Numbered from the stretch's first letter, positions 48,701-58,854 are shown. The stretch: DNA of 64,000 nt from Paracoccus everestensis (GCF_021491915.1 NZ_CP090836.1:1412501-1476500); one strand, 5' to 3'. Made by a program: numbers and translations. The notes: generated by a model from the letters alone, not told the origin.

Positions 48701-50062
48701 ATGCCTGCAAACCTGACACTCGACAGCCTGAGGACGGCCTTTGACGCCGGCGATATCGACACCGTCCTGGTGGTCTTTCCCGACATGCAGGGCCGCCTGA
48801 TGGGCAAGCGGTTCCACGCCGGCTTCTTCCTGGACGGCGGCCACCAGGAGACCCATTGCTGCAACTATCTGCTGGCGCTCGACATGGAGATGAACACCGT
48901 GCCGGGCTATCGCAGCGCGGGTTGGGAACAGGGCTATGGCGATTACGTCATGCGCCCGGACCTGTCCACGCTGCGCCGCCTGCCATGGCTGCCGGGCACC
49001 GCGATGGTCATGTGCGACCTGCTGGACCACCACACGCACCAGGAGATCGCGGTGTCCCCCCGCGCGATCCTGAAACGCCAGATCGCCCGTGCCCGCGAAA
49101 TGGGGTTTGACGCGTTGATGGCGACGGAACTGGAATTCTATCTGTTCGACAACAGCTATGAAAGCCTGCGCGGCGGCGTCACCGGGTTGGTGCCATCGTC
49201 CGGCTATAACGAGGATTACCACATCTTCCAGACCACCCGAGAGGAAGACGTGATGCGCGCCGTGCGCAACCACCTGTATGGCGCAGGCATCCCCATCGAG
49301 AGCACCAAGGGAGAGGCCGACGCGGGCCAGATCGAGGTGAACTATCGCTATTCCGACGCGCTCGATACGGCGGACAACCACACGATCATCAAGCAGGGAG
49401 TCAAGGAAATCGCCTGGTCGCGCGGCAAGTCCGTGACCTTCATGGCGAAATACGACACCGCCAAGGCGGGATCGGCGGCCCATGTGCATCAATCGCTATG
49501 GGCTGGTGACAAGCCCGCCTTCCATGACCCCGGCGACGACCACGGCATGTCGGCCACAATGAAGCATTTCCTGGCGGGTCAGCTTGCCGGGGCCGACCAG
49601 ATGATGGTCTTTCTGGCGCCCTATGTGAACAGCTACAAGCGGTTCTGCACCGGGCTGTTCGCGCCGACCAAGGCCGTCTGGTCCTGCGACAACCGCACGG
49701 CGGGTTTCCGAGTCTGCGGCGAAGGGACCAAGGGCGTGCGGGTCGAATGCCGCATCCCCGGCGCGGATGCCAACCCCTATCTGGCCTGCGCCGCGCTGCT
49801 TGCCGCAGGCTTGGACGGGATCGAGCGCAAGCTGGAACTGGAGCCGGAGATCCGCGGCGACCTGTATCGGGCGGAAAACGTGCCCGAGGTTCCCAAGACC
49901 CTGCGCGACGCCGCCGAACGTCTGAAAGCATCGGACCTTTACAGGCGGGCCTTTGGCGGCGATGTGGTCGATCATTATCACCACGCCGCGGAGTGGGAGA
50001 TTGCCGAGACCGACCGCATCGTCACCGACCACGACCTGCGCCGACTGCTGGAACGCGCCTAA
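48701..50062 (+). CDS. Glutamine synthetase-like ligase (gamma-glutamyl-amine ligase type)
   Basis: 453 residues. It keeps the GS fold: DALMATELEFYLFDNSYESL, GQIEVNYRYSDALDTADNHT, ATP/ammonia region FMAKYDTAKAGSAAHVHQSL and VECRIPGADANPYLACAALL. True GlnA features such as the adenylylation Tyr loop are not visible. The start TVLVVFPDMQGRLMGKRFHA is typical of PuuA / IpuC-type enzymes, which join glutamate to an amine using ATP. Its place between a TRAP transporter and two dehydrogenases supports a catabolic role, not nitrogen assimilation. Confidence 0.8.
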   Translation: MPANLTLDSLRTAFDAGDIDTVLVVFPDMQGRLMGKRFHAGFFLDGGHQETHCCNYLLALDMEMNTVPGYRSAGWEQGYGDYVMRPDLSTLRRLPWLPGTAMVMCDLLDHHTHQEIAVSPRAILKRQIARAREMGFDALMATELEFYLFDNSYESLRGGVTGLVPSSGYNEDYHIFQTTREEDVMRAVRNHLYGAGIPIESTKGEADAGQIEVNYRYSDALDTADNHTIIKQGVKEIAWSRGKSVTFMAKYDTAKAGSAAHVHQSLWAGDKPAFHDPGDDHGMSATMKHFLAGQLAGADQMMVFLAPYVNSYKRFCTGLFAPTKAVWSCDNRTAGFRVCGEGTKGVRVECRIPGADANPYLACAALLAAGLDGIERKLELEPEIRGDLYRAENVPEVPKTLRDAAERLKASDLYRRAFGGDVVDHYHHAAEWEIAETDRIVTDHDLRRLLERA

Positions 50063-50073
50063 CAGGACCCACC

Positions 50074-51456
50074 ATGAAAGACATCAACCTGATTTCCCCC
50101 ATCGACGGATCGGTGCTGATCCGGCGCACACCCCTGGACCGCGACGCCGCCCAGGTCGCTGTGGCCCGCGCGCGCGCGGCTCAGGCGGAATGGGCCGCCC
50201 GCCCGCTGGACGACCGGATCGCCCTGGTGAAGGCGGGCGTGGCCGCGCTGACCGCCATGAAGGACGACATCGCCACAGAACTGGCGCAACAGATGGGCCG
50301 CCCCATCCGCTTCGGCGCCGGAGAGATGGGCGGCGTGAACGCCCGCACTGACTACATGGCGGACATCGCCGCCGAGACGCTGGCCCCGAAGGTAATTGAG
50401 GACAGCAACAGCTTCCGCCGCGTCCTGGCGCGCGAGGCCTTGGGCGTGGTCTTCGTGATCGCTCCCTGGAACTATCCTTTTCTGACGGCGATCAACACCA
50501 TCGTACCTGCGCTGATCGCAGGCAATGCGGTGGTGCTGAAGCACGCCAGCCAGACCCTGCTGGCGGGCGAACGGCTGGCCCAAGCCTTCCACGCGGGTGG
50601 CGTGCCCGAAGATGTGTTCCAGAATGTCGTTCTGGATCACGCGACGACGGAAAGTCTGATCGCCGCGCGGACCTTCGACTTCGTGAACTTCACGGGATCG
50701 GTCGCGGGGGGCCGCGCCATCGAACGCGCGGCGGCGGGCACCTTTGTGCCCCTGGGCCTGGAACTGGGCGGCAAGGATCCGGGCTATGTCCGCGCTGACG
50801 CCGATCTGGACGCGGCGGTCGAGGGGCTGATGGACGGCGCGATGTTCAATTCCGGCCAATGCTGCTGCGGGATCGAGCGGATTTATGTCCATGACAGCCT
50901 GTATGACGTCTTTGTCGAAAAGGCCTTGGCCTGGGTGAACGCGCTGAAGCTGGGCGATCCGCTGGACCCTGCCACGACGCTGGGGCCGATGGCCCATGTC
51001 CGCTTTGCTCAAACCGTCCGCGACCAGGTGGCTGAAGCGGTGGGCCAGGGTGCGCGTGCGCTGATCGATCCGTCCGCCTTTCCGCAGGACGACGGCGCAG
51101 CCTATCTTGCCCCGCAGGTGCTGGTGGATGTCGATCATTCCATGCGCGTGATGGTCGAGGAAAGCTTCGGCCCGGTCGTGGGCATCATGCGCGTGTCAGA
51201 CGACGATGAGGCGATCCGCCTGATGAACGACAGCCCCTATGGCCTGACCGCCAGCATCTGGACGCGCGACGACGATGCCGCCGCCGCGATCGGCGCGCGG
51301 ATCCAGACCGGTACCGTCTTCATGAACCGTGCCGATTATCTTGACCCCGCGCTGTGCTGGACCGGGTGCAAGGACACGGGGCGCGGCGGCAGCCTGTCCT
51401 ATCTTGGTTACCTTTCCGTGACCCGCCCGAAATCCTATCACCTGAAAAGGGCGTGA
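50074..51456 (+). CDS. NAD(P)-dependent aldehyde dehydrogenase
   Basis: 460 residues. The cofactor region is GVVFVIAPWNYPFLTAINTI; the general base Glu is in GLELGGKDPGYVRAD and the nucleophile Cys in MFNSGQCCCGIERIYV. The C-terminal ESFGPVVGIMRVSDDDEAIR is typical. It oxidises an aldehyde, probably the one produced by the downstream alcohol dehydrogenase or its conjugate. The gene starts 11 bases after the ligase gene. Confidence 0.9.
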   Translation: MKDINLISPIDGSVLIRRTPLDRDAAQVAVARARAAQAEWAARPLDDRIALVKAGVAALTAMKDDIATELAQQMGRPIRFGAGEMGGVNARTDYMADIAAETLAPKVIEDSNSFRRVLAREALGVVFVIAPWNYPFLTAINTIVPALIAGNAVVLKHASQTLLAGERLAQAFHAGGVPEDVFQNVVLDHATTESLIAARTFDFVNFTGSVAGGRAIERAAAGTFVPLGLELGGKDPGYVRADADLDAAVEGLMDGAMFNSGQCCCGIERIYVHDSLYDVFVEKALAWVNALKLGDPLDPATTLGPMAHVRFAQTVRDQVAEAVGQGARALIDPSAFPQDDGAAYLAPQVLVDVDHSMRVMVEESFGPVVGIMRVSDDDEAIRLMNDSPYGLTASIWTRDDDAAAAIGARIQTGTVFMNRADYLDPALCWTGCKDTGRGGSLSYLGYLSVTRPKSYHLKRA

Positions 51457-51457
51457 C

Positions 51458-52618
51458 ATGACCTTTGATGTCCCCAACCGCAACTGGTCCTATCCGACCG
51501 CGATCAAGTTCGGCACGGGCCGGATTTCGGAACTGGCCGACCATGCGAAGGCCGCGGGCCTGTCGCGCCCGCTGCTGGTCACCGACAGGGCCTTGGCTGA
51601 CCTGCCCATCACCGCCGGCGCGCTGGATGTCCTGGACCGCGCGGGGCTTGGCCGCGCCGTCTTTTCCGACGTGGACCCCAACCCGACCGAGGCGAACATG
51701 GCGGCGGGCATCGCGGCATACCGGGCAGGCGGGCATGACGGGGTGATCTGCTTCGGTGGCGGATCGGCATTGGATCTGGGCAAGATGGTCGCCCTGATGA
51801 CTGGGCAGCGCGCCGACTTGTCGGTCTGGGATCTGGAGGATGTGGACGATTGGTTCACCCGCGCGGATGCCGATGCCATCGCCCCCCTCGTCGCCGTGCC
51901 GACCACGGCGGGCACGGGCAGCGAGGTCGGGCGCGCGGGGGTGCTGACCAATTCGGAAACCCATCGCAAAAAGATCATCTTTCACCCCCGGCTGATGCCA
52001 ACGGTCACGATCTGCGATCCCGAACTGACCGTCGGGATGCCCGCCTTTGTCACCGCAGGCACTGGCATGGACGCTCTGGCCCATTGCTTGGAGGCGTATT
52101 GCTCGCCTCATTACCACCCGATGAGCCAGGGGATCGCGCTTGAAGGGATGCGCCTGGTCTTCGAGAACCTGCCGGTCGTCTATCGCGACCCCGGCAACCT
52201 GACCGCGCGCGCCCATATGATGAGCGCGGCGCTGATGGGTGCTGTCGCGTTCCAAAAGGGTCTTGGCGCGATCCATTCTCTGTCCCACCCGGTCGGCGCG
52301 GTCTATGGCACCCATCACGGCACCACCAATGCGGTGGTGATGCCCGCCGTCCTGGACTTCAACCGTCCCGCCATCGAGGATCGCATCGCCGCCGCTGCCG
52401 CCTATCTGGGCATCCACGGCGGCTTCGACGGCTTCCGCAGCCGGATCGTGGCGCTGTGTTCTGAACTGAAAATTCCCAAGGGCCTGGCCGCGATGGGCGT
52501 CCAGGCCGACCGCCTGGATGAATTGACCGCCATGGCTCTGGAAGACCCCTCCTGCGGGGGGAACCCCATACCCATGACAACCCAAAACACCCGGTCGATG
52601 TTCGAGGCGGCCATGTAG
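51458..52618 (+). CDS. Iron-containing alcohol dehydrogenase
   Basis: 386 residues. Family motifs: GVICFGGGSALDLGKMVALM, VAVPTTAGTGSEVGRAGVLT and VTICDPELTVGMPAFVTAGT (first metal Asp). Metal-binding His residues are visible in ALAHCLEAYCSPHYHPMS, IHSLSHPVGAVYGTHHGT. It oxidises an alcohol using NAD(P). It starts one base after the aldehyde dehydrogenase stop and is the last gene of the operon. Confidence 0.9.
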   Translation: MTFDVPNRNWSYPTAIKFGTGRISELADHAKAAGLSRPLLVTDRALADLPITAGALDVLDRAGLGRAVFSDVDPNPTEANMAAGIAAYRAGGHDGVICFGGGSALDLGKMVALMTGQRADLSVWDLEDVDDWFTRADADAIAPLVAVPTTAGTGSEVGRAGVLTNSETHRKKIIFHPRLMPTVTICDPELTVGMPAFVTAGTGMDALAHCLEAYCSPHYHPMSQGIALEGMRLVFENLPVVYRDPGNLTARAHMMSAALMGAVAFQKGLGAIHSLSHPVGAVYGTHHGTTNAVVMPAVLDFNRPAIEDRIAAAAAYLGIHGGFDGFRSRIVALCSELKIPKGLAAMGVQADRLDELTAMALEDPSCGGNPIPMTTQNTRSMFEAAM

Positions 52619-52799
52619 ATCGGTCGACAAAATGGCGGGCGTATGTGTAACCACAGCCGGGTGAACGCTGAAGGTTCGAAGGGTTTCTTGCACGGCCACG
52701 GATGCCAGCCATGTCCATTCCCGATGAGGCAAGCCGCATCGGTGCAGCGGGAACATTTCGCCGCACCTGGGGTTTGGCAGCATGGGCTTGGAGGATCAG

Positions 52800-53120
52800 A
52801 TGGACGACACCGAACGAATTCGCCAGCGCGCGCATCAGATTTGGGAAGCGGAAGGACGCCCCGAAGGCCGTGAGGCAGAGCATTGGGCGCAGGCCGAGGA
52901 TGATCTTCAACGCGACAGTGCCACAGGGGGCGATGCGTTGTCCGGGGGATACGAGGACGACGGCCTTTTGGAACTTCCTGCCGAACTTGCGTCAGGAGAC
53001 GAGAGTGCAGCAGATGGGCGCATTGTCGAGGCTGGCGAGAGCGGGATCTCGGGTGGTCTCGACGAAGCGGAAGAAGCCATTCTGTCGCCAGTCTATCCAG
53101 ATGGAGAGGACCGCCGCTGA
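52800..53120 (+). CDS. DUF2934-domain protein
   Basis: 106 residues from ATG 52800, set by GGAGG at 52793-52797. The first 35 residues (RIRQRAHQIWEAEGRPEGRE, then HWAQAEDDL) are a clear DUF2934 domain, a short helical domain of unknown function. The remainder is acidic and of low complexity and may have been extended by sequence drift. The gene is not coupled to the operon upstream. Confidence 0.6.
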   Translation: MDDTERIRQRAHQIWEAEGRPEGREAEHWAQAEDDLQRDSATGGDALSGGYEDDGLLELPAELASGDESAADGRIVEAGESGISGGLDEAEEAILSPVYPDGEDRR

Positions 53121-53403
53121 GGCAACGCCATGACGGTTGACGGTCCCTAGCGGTTGCAGGGCCGTATGGTGCGGACATCCTGTGACGAAGATGTCGAGCG
53201 ATGCGTCATAGGCTAACAGTGTGGGCACATCATTTTCCTCGCCAAGGGCATCCTGGCGAAGGAATTAGGCCTGTCATTCTTGCTCCTGCGACTTTATTTT
53301 ACGCGGGTTTCCCGCCACTACAGCGTATCGCGGGCATTAGATTCAGGATTCCCCGTTTCTTGGGATGTGCTTCCCTTTTGCTGAGGCAGGTATGGGTTAG
53401 TTG

Positions 53404-54397
53404 ATGGGCAAGCCACATCCAATGGAGCTTCGGACGCGGGGTGTCGCGTATGTGGATGAAGGCCACAGGCATCGCGAGGTGGCGCGGCACTTTCGAGTGT
53501 CGCCCAAATTCGTCAACGATCTGGTGAAGCTGCGGCGCGAGACCGGGTTGCTGAGGCCGAGGCGGCAAGGCAATGGTGGGGGACATGGCAAGCTCGCCGG
53601 CGTGACCAGTTGGCTCAAGGCGCGTGTTACGGCCAAAGGTGAGATAACGCTTGATGAGTTGGTGGTCGAACTGGCAAAAACCCACGGCATCGCCGTCCAC
53701 CGTGCCACCGTCTGGCGGGTGTTGCGCGGGCTCGGACTGACACACAAAAAAGCCCTGCAGGCGCTTGAACAGAAGCGCCAGGGCGTCGCTGGCCTGCGTC
53801 ATGTCTGGATCGCGAGGCGCCAGCCTTTCATGGCCAATCACCTAGAGCGGCTGGCTTTCCTTGATGGTGAGGCGTGAGCCCGCCACCGGTCCGAGGGCCA
53901 CGCCGAACGGAATCAAGACGAACATGACCAAGACCACCGGCTGGGCGCCTTGTGGGCAGCGCCTCGTCGATCATGCGCCGTTCGGACATTGGCGGAGCCA
54001 GACCTTCATTGCAGCTCTGCGCCATGACCGGTTGGACGCGCCTTGGGTGATCGATGGGGCAATGAACGCCGAGATGTTCAACCTTTATCCCAAAACCCAG
54101 TTGGTCCCGACACTCCATCCCGGCGACGTTGTCATTCTGGACAACCTTTCCAGCCATAAAAGTCCTGCCGCAGCGGCAGCGCTGCGCGATGTCGGCGCGT
54201 GGTTCCTGCGCCGGACGCCATACAGTCCTGACCTCAACCCGATCGAAATGGCCTTCTCCAAACTCAAGGCGCTGATCAGAAAAGCCGCCGCCCGAACCTA
54301 CGATCAGCTTTGGGCGGCGGTTGGCAAGGTCTGCGACCTCTTCTCCGACGAGGAATGCTACAACTACTTCAAAGCCGCAGGGCATGAGGTCGATTGA
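53404..54397 (+). pseudogene. IS630-family transposase, interrupted by hairpin
   Basis: The N-terminal helix-turn-helix (MELRTRGVAYVDEGHRHREV) and HTH/linker run to MANHLERLAFLD. The catalytic region should continue DETSLKTNMTKTTGWAP; instead 53867-53909 holds hairpin copy 7 with an in-frame stop. The frame resumes one base over with KTNMTKTTGWAPCGQRLVDH, HPGDVVILDNLSSHKSPAAA (second Asp) and TPYSPDLNPIEMAFSKLKAL (Glu). The element would be nearly intact without the insertion. The gene-free region 53121-53403 precedes it. Confidence 0.88.
53867..53909 (+). repeat. Hairpin insertion element, copy 7
   Basis: GTGAG to GAACG, core GCCACCGGTCCGAG, outer arms GGCGTG (53871-53876) and CACGCC (53899-53904). 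The first catalytic Asp region of IS630 is disrupted here. It seems to replace about nine bases of the gene, the largest loss among the copies. Confidence 0.75.
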
Positions 54398-54512
54398 ATG
54401 CAACGGGATCTAGTACTACAGTTGCATTTCATGTAGGTTTGTGGTTCCCTTGCCATGGTGTCGCTTAGCGCGCATTGGCCCTGTCCCGTATTTGTGCTGC
54501 TCTGGTGCTCGT

Positions 54513-55840
54513 TCAGGCTGCTTGGCGCTCAAGGGCCAAGGGGGTTTTTCCTCCCGATGCTGAATGCCGACGGCGCGAGTTATAAAAGCCGTTGATGTAT
54601 TGGAAGATGGCTGTCTCAGCCTGGCGACGCGTTTCCCACGACCTGCGCCCGATCAGTTCGGCCTTGATGGTTTTGAAGAAGGTTTCGGCGGCAGCGTTCT
54701 GCGCCTTTGAAAGATCCACAGGATCGGTCAATCCCCTGGCGCGGACCGCCTTGAACTCATGGCAGTTGCCTTTGCCGCTCAGCGACGCTTGCAGGCCATG
54801 TTCGCGCGGGACCTTCCGGTAGTCATGCGAACAGTGTTGCGAGCCGCGTCAGCTCGTGGAAGACGCGGCCCCGCGGCGGTGATCGCAGGGCGATGGCCAT
54901 TCTCAATGCCCGGATCGCCAGATCGCGTTTCCTGCGGTTGGCTCGCGGCCCAGCCGATCACGCGCCGGCAGTGCAGGTCCAGGAGCGAGGCCATGTCCGC
55001 CACCGGTCCGAGGACCATGGTCGAGCGCCAGATGCAGCCAACCCTCGCGGGTCCAGATGTAGCTGATGTCGCCCGCCCATGTCGCTGCGCGGTCTTTCGG
55101 TTCTGGTCGGGCCGATCTGCCATGAAGTCACGATCCAAGCCGGGTTCGGCGCGCTGTTGAAGGCGTGATTGCTGTCCGTGGTCGCCTTGAATTTGCGCGT
55201 TCTTTCAACGACGATCCCGTTCTCCCGCATCAGTCGCCCGCCCCGGCGATGGCCTACATCGATGCCAACTTCCTTCAGTTCCTCAGTCATCCGGGGACGG
55301 CCATGGCTGCCCAGGCTCAGACGCGACTGTTCCTTGACAGGGGCAAGAACAACCATGTCCATACGCTGCCAGCGACTGGCCGGGCGGCTGCAAAAGGCCC
55401 GCAGCCCGCGGGGGCTGACATTCCTCACCTGGCACAGCCGGTCGATCGGGAAGGCCCCACGCTGCTCTTCGACGAACCTGAACCGCACGGCTTTTGGCTC
55501 GCGAAGAACTGGGTGGCTTTTTTCCAGGATCTCCCCCTTTCGCCGGGGAAACAATCCCCCAGACTGTTTCGCGGATCCGGCTCAAATCCTTAAGGATGCG
55601 GATCTCGCGCCCAAGCCGTTATTCTCCGGGCAAGCTCGCGGTCCTCTGCTGAGACCACATCCGTGTCGCGATGGGCGTTCCCCCATGGGTTCAAGGTCGA
55701 CACGCCGACCCCCAGATCATCCGCAATCTGACGTCGCGAAAGCCCGCTCGTCCGTGCAATGCGCACCGCATCCTTGCGAAACTCATCCGTCCTGCCTGTG
55801 CCCAGGGTTCATCTCCTTTGCCGCACATTGTGCTATCAAA
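54513..55840 (-). pseudogene. IS3-family transposase (orfA + orfB), frameshifted
   Basis: On the minus strand orfA traces appear from about 55840 (FRKDAVRIARTSGLSRRQIA, then DDLGVGVSTLN). orfB starts near 55500 (RFRFVEEQRGAFPIDRLCQV, then LSLGSHGRPRMTEELKEVGI). The core is in other frames (GDISYIWTREGWLHLAL), and the end reads AAAETFFKTIKAELIGRRSW, then QYINGFYNSRRRHSASGG. Several frameshifts and hairpin copy 8 break it. Confidence 0.83.
54985..55027 (+). repeat. Hairpin insertion element, copy 8
   Basis: GCGAG to CGAGCG, core GCCACCGGTCCGAG, outer arms GGCCATG (54989-54995) and CATGGTC (55016-55022) pairing with one G-U. It lies in the opposite orientation to its host orfB, between segments for LAL and LDLHCRRVIGW. 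Confidence 0.68.
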
Positions 55841-55930
55841 GGAGCGCCACCAAGCCGCGACAGGTCCAGCTTTGTTCGTGCCGAGCTTTACACCACGCCG
55901 ACATATCTCACGACATCAGAAGTTCTGCGC

Positions 55931-55969
55931 TTGGTGGAGCGCGGCTCATCCTCAGCCGCGCTCCACCAA
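55931..55969. terminator. Strong hairpin, second copy
   Basis: Identical to 31571-31609: a 16-bp perfect stem in the 158-bp block shared with IS701 element A. Confidence 0.5.
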
Positions 55970-56181
55970 CCGAAGTCATTCTGCCATGGTCATTCTGGCG
56001 CCGACAACATTAGGCCAATCCAGCAAACGCGCATCGGAGAAGACGCGCATGAAATGAAACTGTAGTGTTAAGCAACACGGTTCTATCTTCGCTCCCTGGG
56101 CATTCGTCAGCACAGTGCGATCCATCCGGAGCGTGAATCACATCCACGCTGCCTCGTGAAGCCCCACAGGGCCTAGTGTCC

Positions 56182-56922
56182 TTACAACCCCGCAACCGCC
56201 AACGTCGCCGTGATCACCGGTGCCAGGCGCGCGGCCCAGTCGGCCTGACCGGCCGTATCTGCGATCAGGTCGTTGCGAACCTCGATCAGTATGTTGGGAC
56301 GGCCTTTCTGCAAGGCATGGCGGTCGATCGAATCCCCCTCCAGATGGCCGTCGTACGGTTGGTTTTCGCCCGTGACCCAGCCAGCCGCACGGCAGGCCTG
56401 GACCATTGGCGGACCCAGGCGCACGTCCTGCCAGGAATAAAGGATCCCCACCTGCCAAGGCCGCATCGGACGCCCGCGCAGTTGCGGCGTAAAGCTGTGG
56501 ATCGCGCAAATGCAGCGGTCAGGATGGCCCGCCGCCAGCCGGGAAAGCGCCTCGTGATACGGGCGGTGCAGCCGTTCCAGCCGCCGGTTGCGCTCTGCCG
56601 GATCGGCGTGCTTGTTCGCCGGGATCACCGTGCCGTCGTAAAGGCGCATCAGCAGGGTCGGGTCATCCTCGCCCCGGTTGGGGTCGATCACCAGCCGCGA
56701 AAAGTCGGAAAAGATCGCCGGCGCATCCAGCAGCGCAGCCAGCCGGGACGCCAGCCCCGAAGCCCCCAGGTCATAGGCGATGTGGCGGGCCATGTCCGCA
56801 GCCCCGATTCCCAGATTGCCCCCGCCCACCCAGGCCGGCACCCGGTTCGTGGCATGGTCGCACGTGACCAGCCAGCGGGACGGGCGGCCCTCGCCTTCGA
56901 TCCAGAAGGCGCGTTCTGTCAT
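56182..56922 (-). CDS. N-formylglutamate amidohydrolase family protein
   Basis: 246 residues from ATG 56922, with AAGGA upstream; ATG 56940 has no ribosome site. Family features: WLVTCDHATNRVPAW, SDFSRLVIDPNRGEDDPTLL, CICAIHSFTPQLRGRPMRPW and ILIEVRNDLI. Members cleave N-formyl or similar amides of glutamate. It is divergent from pyruvate kinase; the same pairing is common in Rhodobacteraceae (from memory) and its reason is unclear. Confidence 0.82.
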   Translation of the reverse strand: MTERAFWIEGEGRPSRWLVTCDHATNRVPAWVGGGNLGIGAADMARHIAYDLGASGLASRLAALLDAPAIFSDFSRLVIDPNRGEDDPTLLMRLYDGTVIPANKHADPAERNRRLERLHRPYHEALSRLAAGHPDRCICAIHSFTPQLRGRPMRPWQVGILYSWQDVRLGPPMVQACRAAGWVTGENQPYDGHLEGDSIDRHALQKGRPNILIEVRNDLIADTAGQADWAARLAPVITATLAVAGL

Positions 56923-57036
56923 CGGTCGGTCATCCTTCATCTTGATGGGTGTCTATGCCATGGTGCCAGCGGACGCCAGTTGCAGCCGCAGGCGTTCTGG
57001 ACCATAGTTAGCGCAAACGGAAAAAGGCGGCCTGTA

Positions 57037-58482
57037 ATGAGACGACATCGCAACGTGAAGATCGTGGCAACGCTGGGTCCGGCTTCCTCGACCCGCGAGA
57101 TGATCCGCGCGCTGTTCGACACGGGTGCCGACGTGTTCCGCCTTAACATGAGCCATGGCAGCCACGATGACCACCGCGCCCGCTATGACGCGATCCGTTC
57201 GGTCGAGGCGGAAACCGGCCGTCCCATCGCCATCCTGGCGGACCTCCAAGGCCCCAAGCTGCGGGTGGGCCAGTTCACTGCGGGCGCCCATGACCTGGAG
57301 GAAGGGGACCGTTTCCGCTTTGACCTGAATGCCGCATTGGGCGATTCCCATCGCGTCCAATTGCCCCATCCCGAGATTTTCGCGGCCTTGACGCCGGGCA
57401 GTGGCCTGCTGGTTAATGACGGCAAGATCCGTCTTCGTGTCGAGGATTGCGGCCCCGATTTCGCCAATTGCATCGTGACGGTCGGCGGCACGATCAGCGA
57501 CCGCAAAGGCGTGAACGTGCCTGACGTGGTGCTGCCACTGGCCGCGCTGTCGGACAAGGACCGGGCGGATCTGGAATTTGCCTGCGAACTTGGCGTGGAC
57601 TGGCTGGCCTTGTCCTTTGTCCAACGCGCCGCCGATGTCGAGGAGGCGCGTGCCCTGGCCAAGGGGCGCGCGGCCATCCTGTCCAAGATCGAGAAACCGG
57701 CAGCGGTCGATGCCTTCGAGGAAATCCTTGCCGCATCCGACGGGATCATGGTGGCGCGGGGCGACCTGGGCGTCGAATTGCCGATCCATTCGGTCCCACC
57801 GATCCAGAAACGTCTGGTCCGCAAATGCCGGTCCGCCGCCAAGCCTGTGATCGTGGCGACCCAGATGTTGGAATCAATGATCGACAGCCCGATGCCAACC
57901 CGGGCCGAGGTTAGCGATGTTGCCAATGCCATCTACGAAGGCGCCGATGCGGTGATGCTGTCGGCGGAAAGCGCCGCCGGCTCGTATCCCATCGAGGCTG
58001 TGCGCACCATGGACAACGTCGCCCGCTCGGTCGAGGCCGACAGCAACTATCGCGCCATCATCGAGGCATCGCGCCAGAACAAGCTGCACAGCGTGGCCGA
58101 CGCCATCGTCACCGCCGCCCGAGAGATCGCTGAAACAACCGACATCGCCGCCATCTGCGCCTTCAGCCAATCGGGCAAGACCGCGAGCCTTGTTGCCCGG
58201 GAACGGCCGCGCGTCCCGATCATCGCCCTGACCCATGTCGAATCGGTGCTGCGCCGGATGTGCCTGACCTGGGGCACGCATTGCGTGATCACCCCTCAAC
58301 TGACCCGATTCAAGGAAGCGGTGGTCAATGCGACCCGCGCGGCGCGGGAATTCAACTTTGCCGACGAATCCCGGCAGGTCGTCGTCATCGCCGGGGTGCC
58401 CTTCAACGTGCCGGGCACGACCAACATCGTCCGCATCGCGCCTTGCGACGAACGCTTGATCTTCGCGTCCGATCCAGAATAA
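57037..58482 (+). CDS. pyk: Pyruvate kinase
   Basis: 481 residues, full length. It makes pyruvate and ATP from phosphoenolpyruvate and ADP, the last step of glycolysis. Motifs: VKIVATLGPASSTREMIRAL, VFRLNMSHGSHDDH, the catalytic Lys in AAILSKIEKPAAVDAFEEIL and IMVARGDLGVELP, and VIVATQMLESMIDSPMPTRA. AAGGCGG precedes ATG 57037. Confidence 0.95.
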   Translation: MRRHRNVKIVATLGPASSTREMIRALFDTGADVFRLNMSHGSHDDHRARYDAIRSVEAETGRPIAILADLQGPKLRVGQFTAGAHDLEEGDRFRFDLNAALGDSHRVQLPHPEIFAALTPGSGLLVNDGKIRLRVEDCGPDFANCIVTVGGTISDRKGVNVPDVVLPLAALSDKDRADLEFACELGVDWLALSFVQRAADVEEARALAKGRAAILSKIEKPAAVDAFEEILAASDGIMVARGDLGVELPIHSVPPIQKRLVRKCRSAAKPVIVATQMLESMIDSPMPTRAEVSDVANAIYEGADAVMLSAESAAGSYPIEAVRTMDNVARSVEADSNYRAIIEASRQNKLHSVADAIVTAAREIAETTDIAAICAFSQSGKTASLVARERPRVPIIALTHVESVLRRMCLTWGTHCVITPQLTRFKEAVVNATRAAREFNFADESRQVVVIAGVPFNVPGTTNIVRIAPCDERLIFASDPE

Positions 58483-58517
58483 GCCCCAGGGCGAACGATA
58501 TCATCACGGGGACGTCC

Positions 58518-58745
58518 ATGTCCGATTACCTGCTTCTGGGCGGCATCGCGCTGTGCCTTCTGTCCGTCATCGTCGCGGTCGTGCAGCTTTTGCAGACGCG
58601 CCCGCCGCGTATGGCCGCGATCCTGCTGATCCTGGGGATCGTGGCGATCCTCGCCGCGGCCTATCTGTCGCCGCAACCGTTCAGCCTGGAACAGGTGCCG
58701 CAGGCCTGGGTCCGGCTGACCGGCGGGGCAACCACCACGCCCTGA
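58518..58745 (+). CDS. Small two-helix membrane protein
   Basis: 75 residues with two hydrophobic helices ([20 protein letters not shown] and [20 protein letters not shown]). No family named. It follows pyk by 35 bases, so it may be cotranscribed. Confidence 0.6.
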   Translation: MSDYLLLGGIALCLLSVIVAVVQLLQTRPPRMAAILLILGIVAILAAAYLSPQPFSLEQVPQAWVRLTGGATTTP

Positions 58746-58854
58746 AGCCCTTGCCAAAACCCCCAGGCGCGCTTATACGGCGCGCTTCCTATCCGTGCGT
58801 CCGGCCACCATGGCATTGCCGAGGCGTATGTTCACTTCGATCAAGGAGAAGAAA

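Larger units (their letters stand above)
54414..56067. mobile_element. Chimeric unit: IS701-type ends around an IS3 element
   Basis: The left end (TACTACAGTTGC at 54414, after CTAG) and about 60 further bases resemble the left end of IS701 element A. The right end (54 to 200 bases before 56067) includes the 158-bp block identical to element A's downstream region and ends AACTGTAGTG before TTAA. The middle holds an IS3 transposase and no IS701 transposase. The flanks CTAG and TTAA both fit YTAR but differ, so this is not a simple single insertion. Confidence 0.6.
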
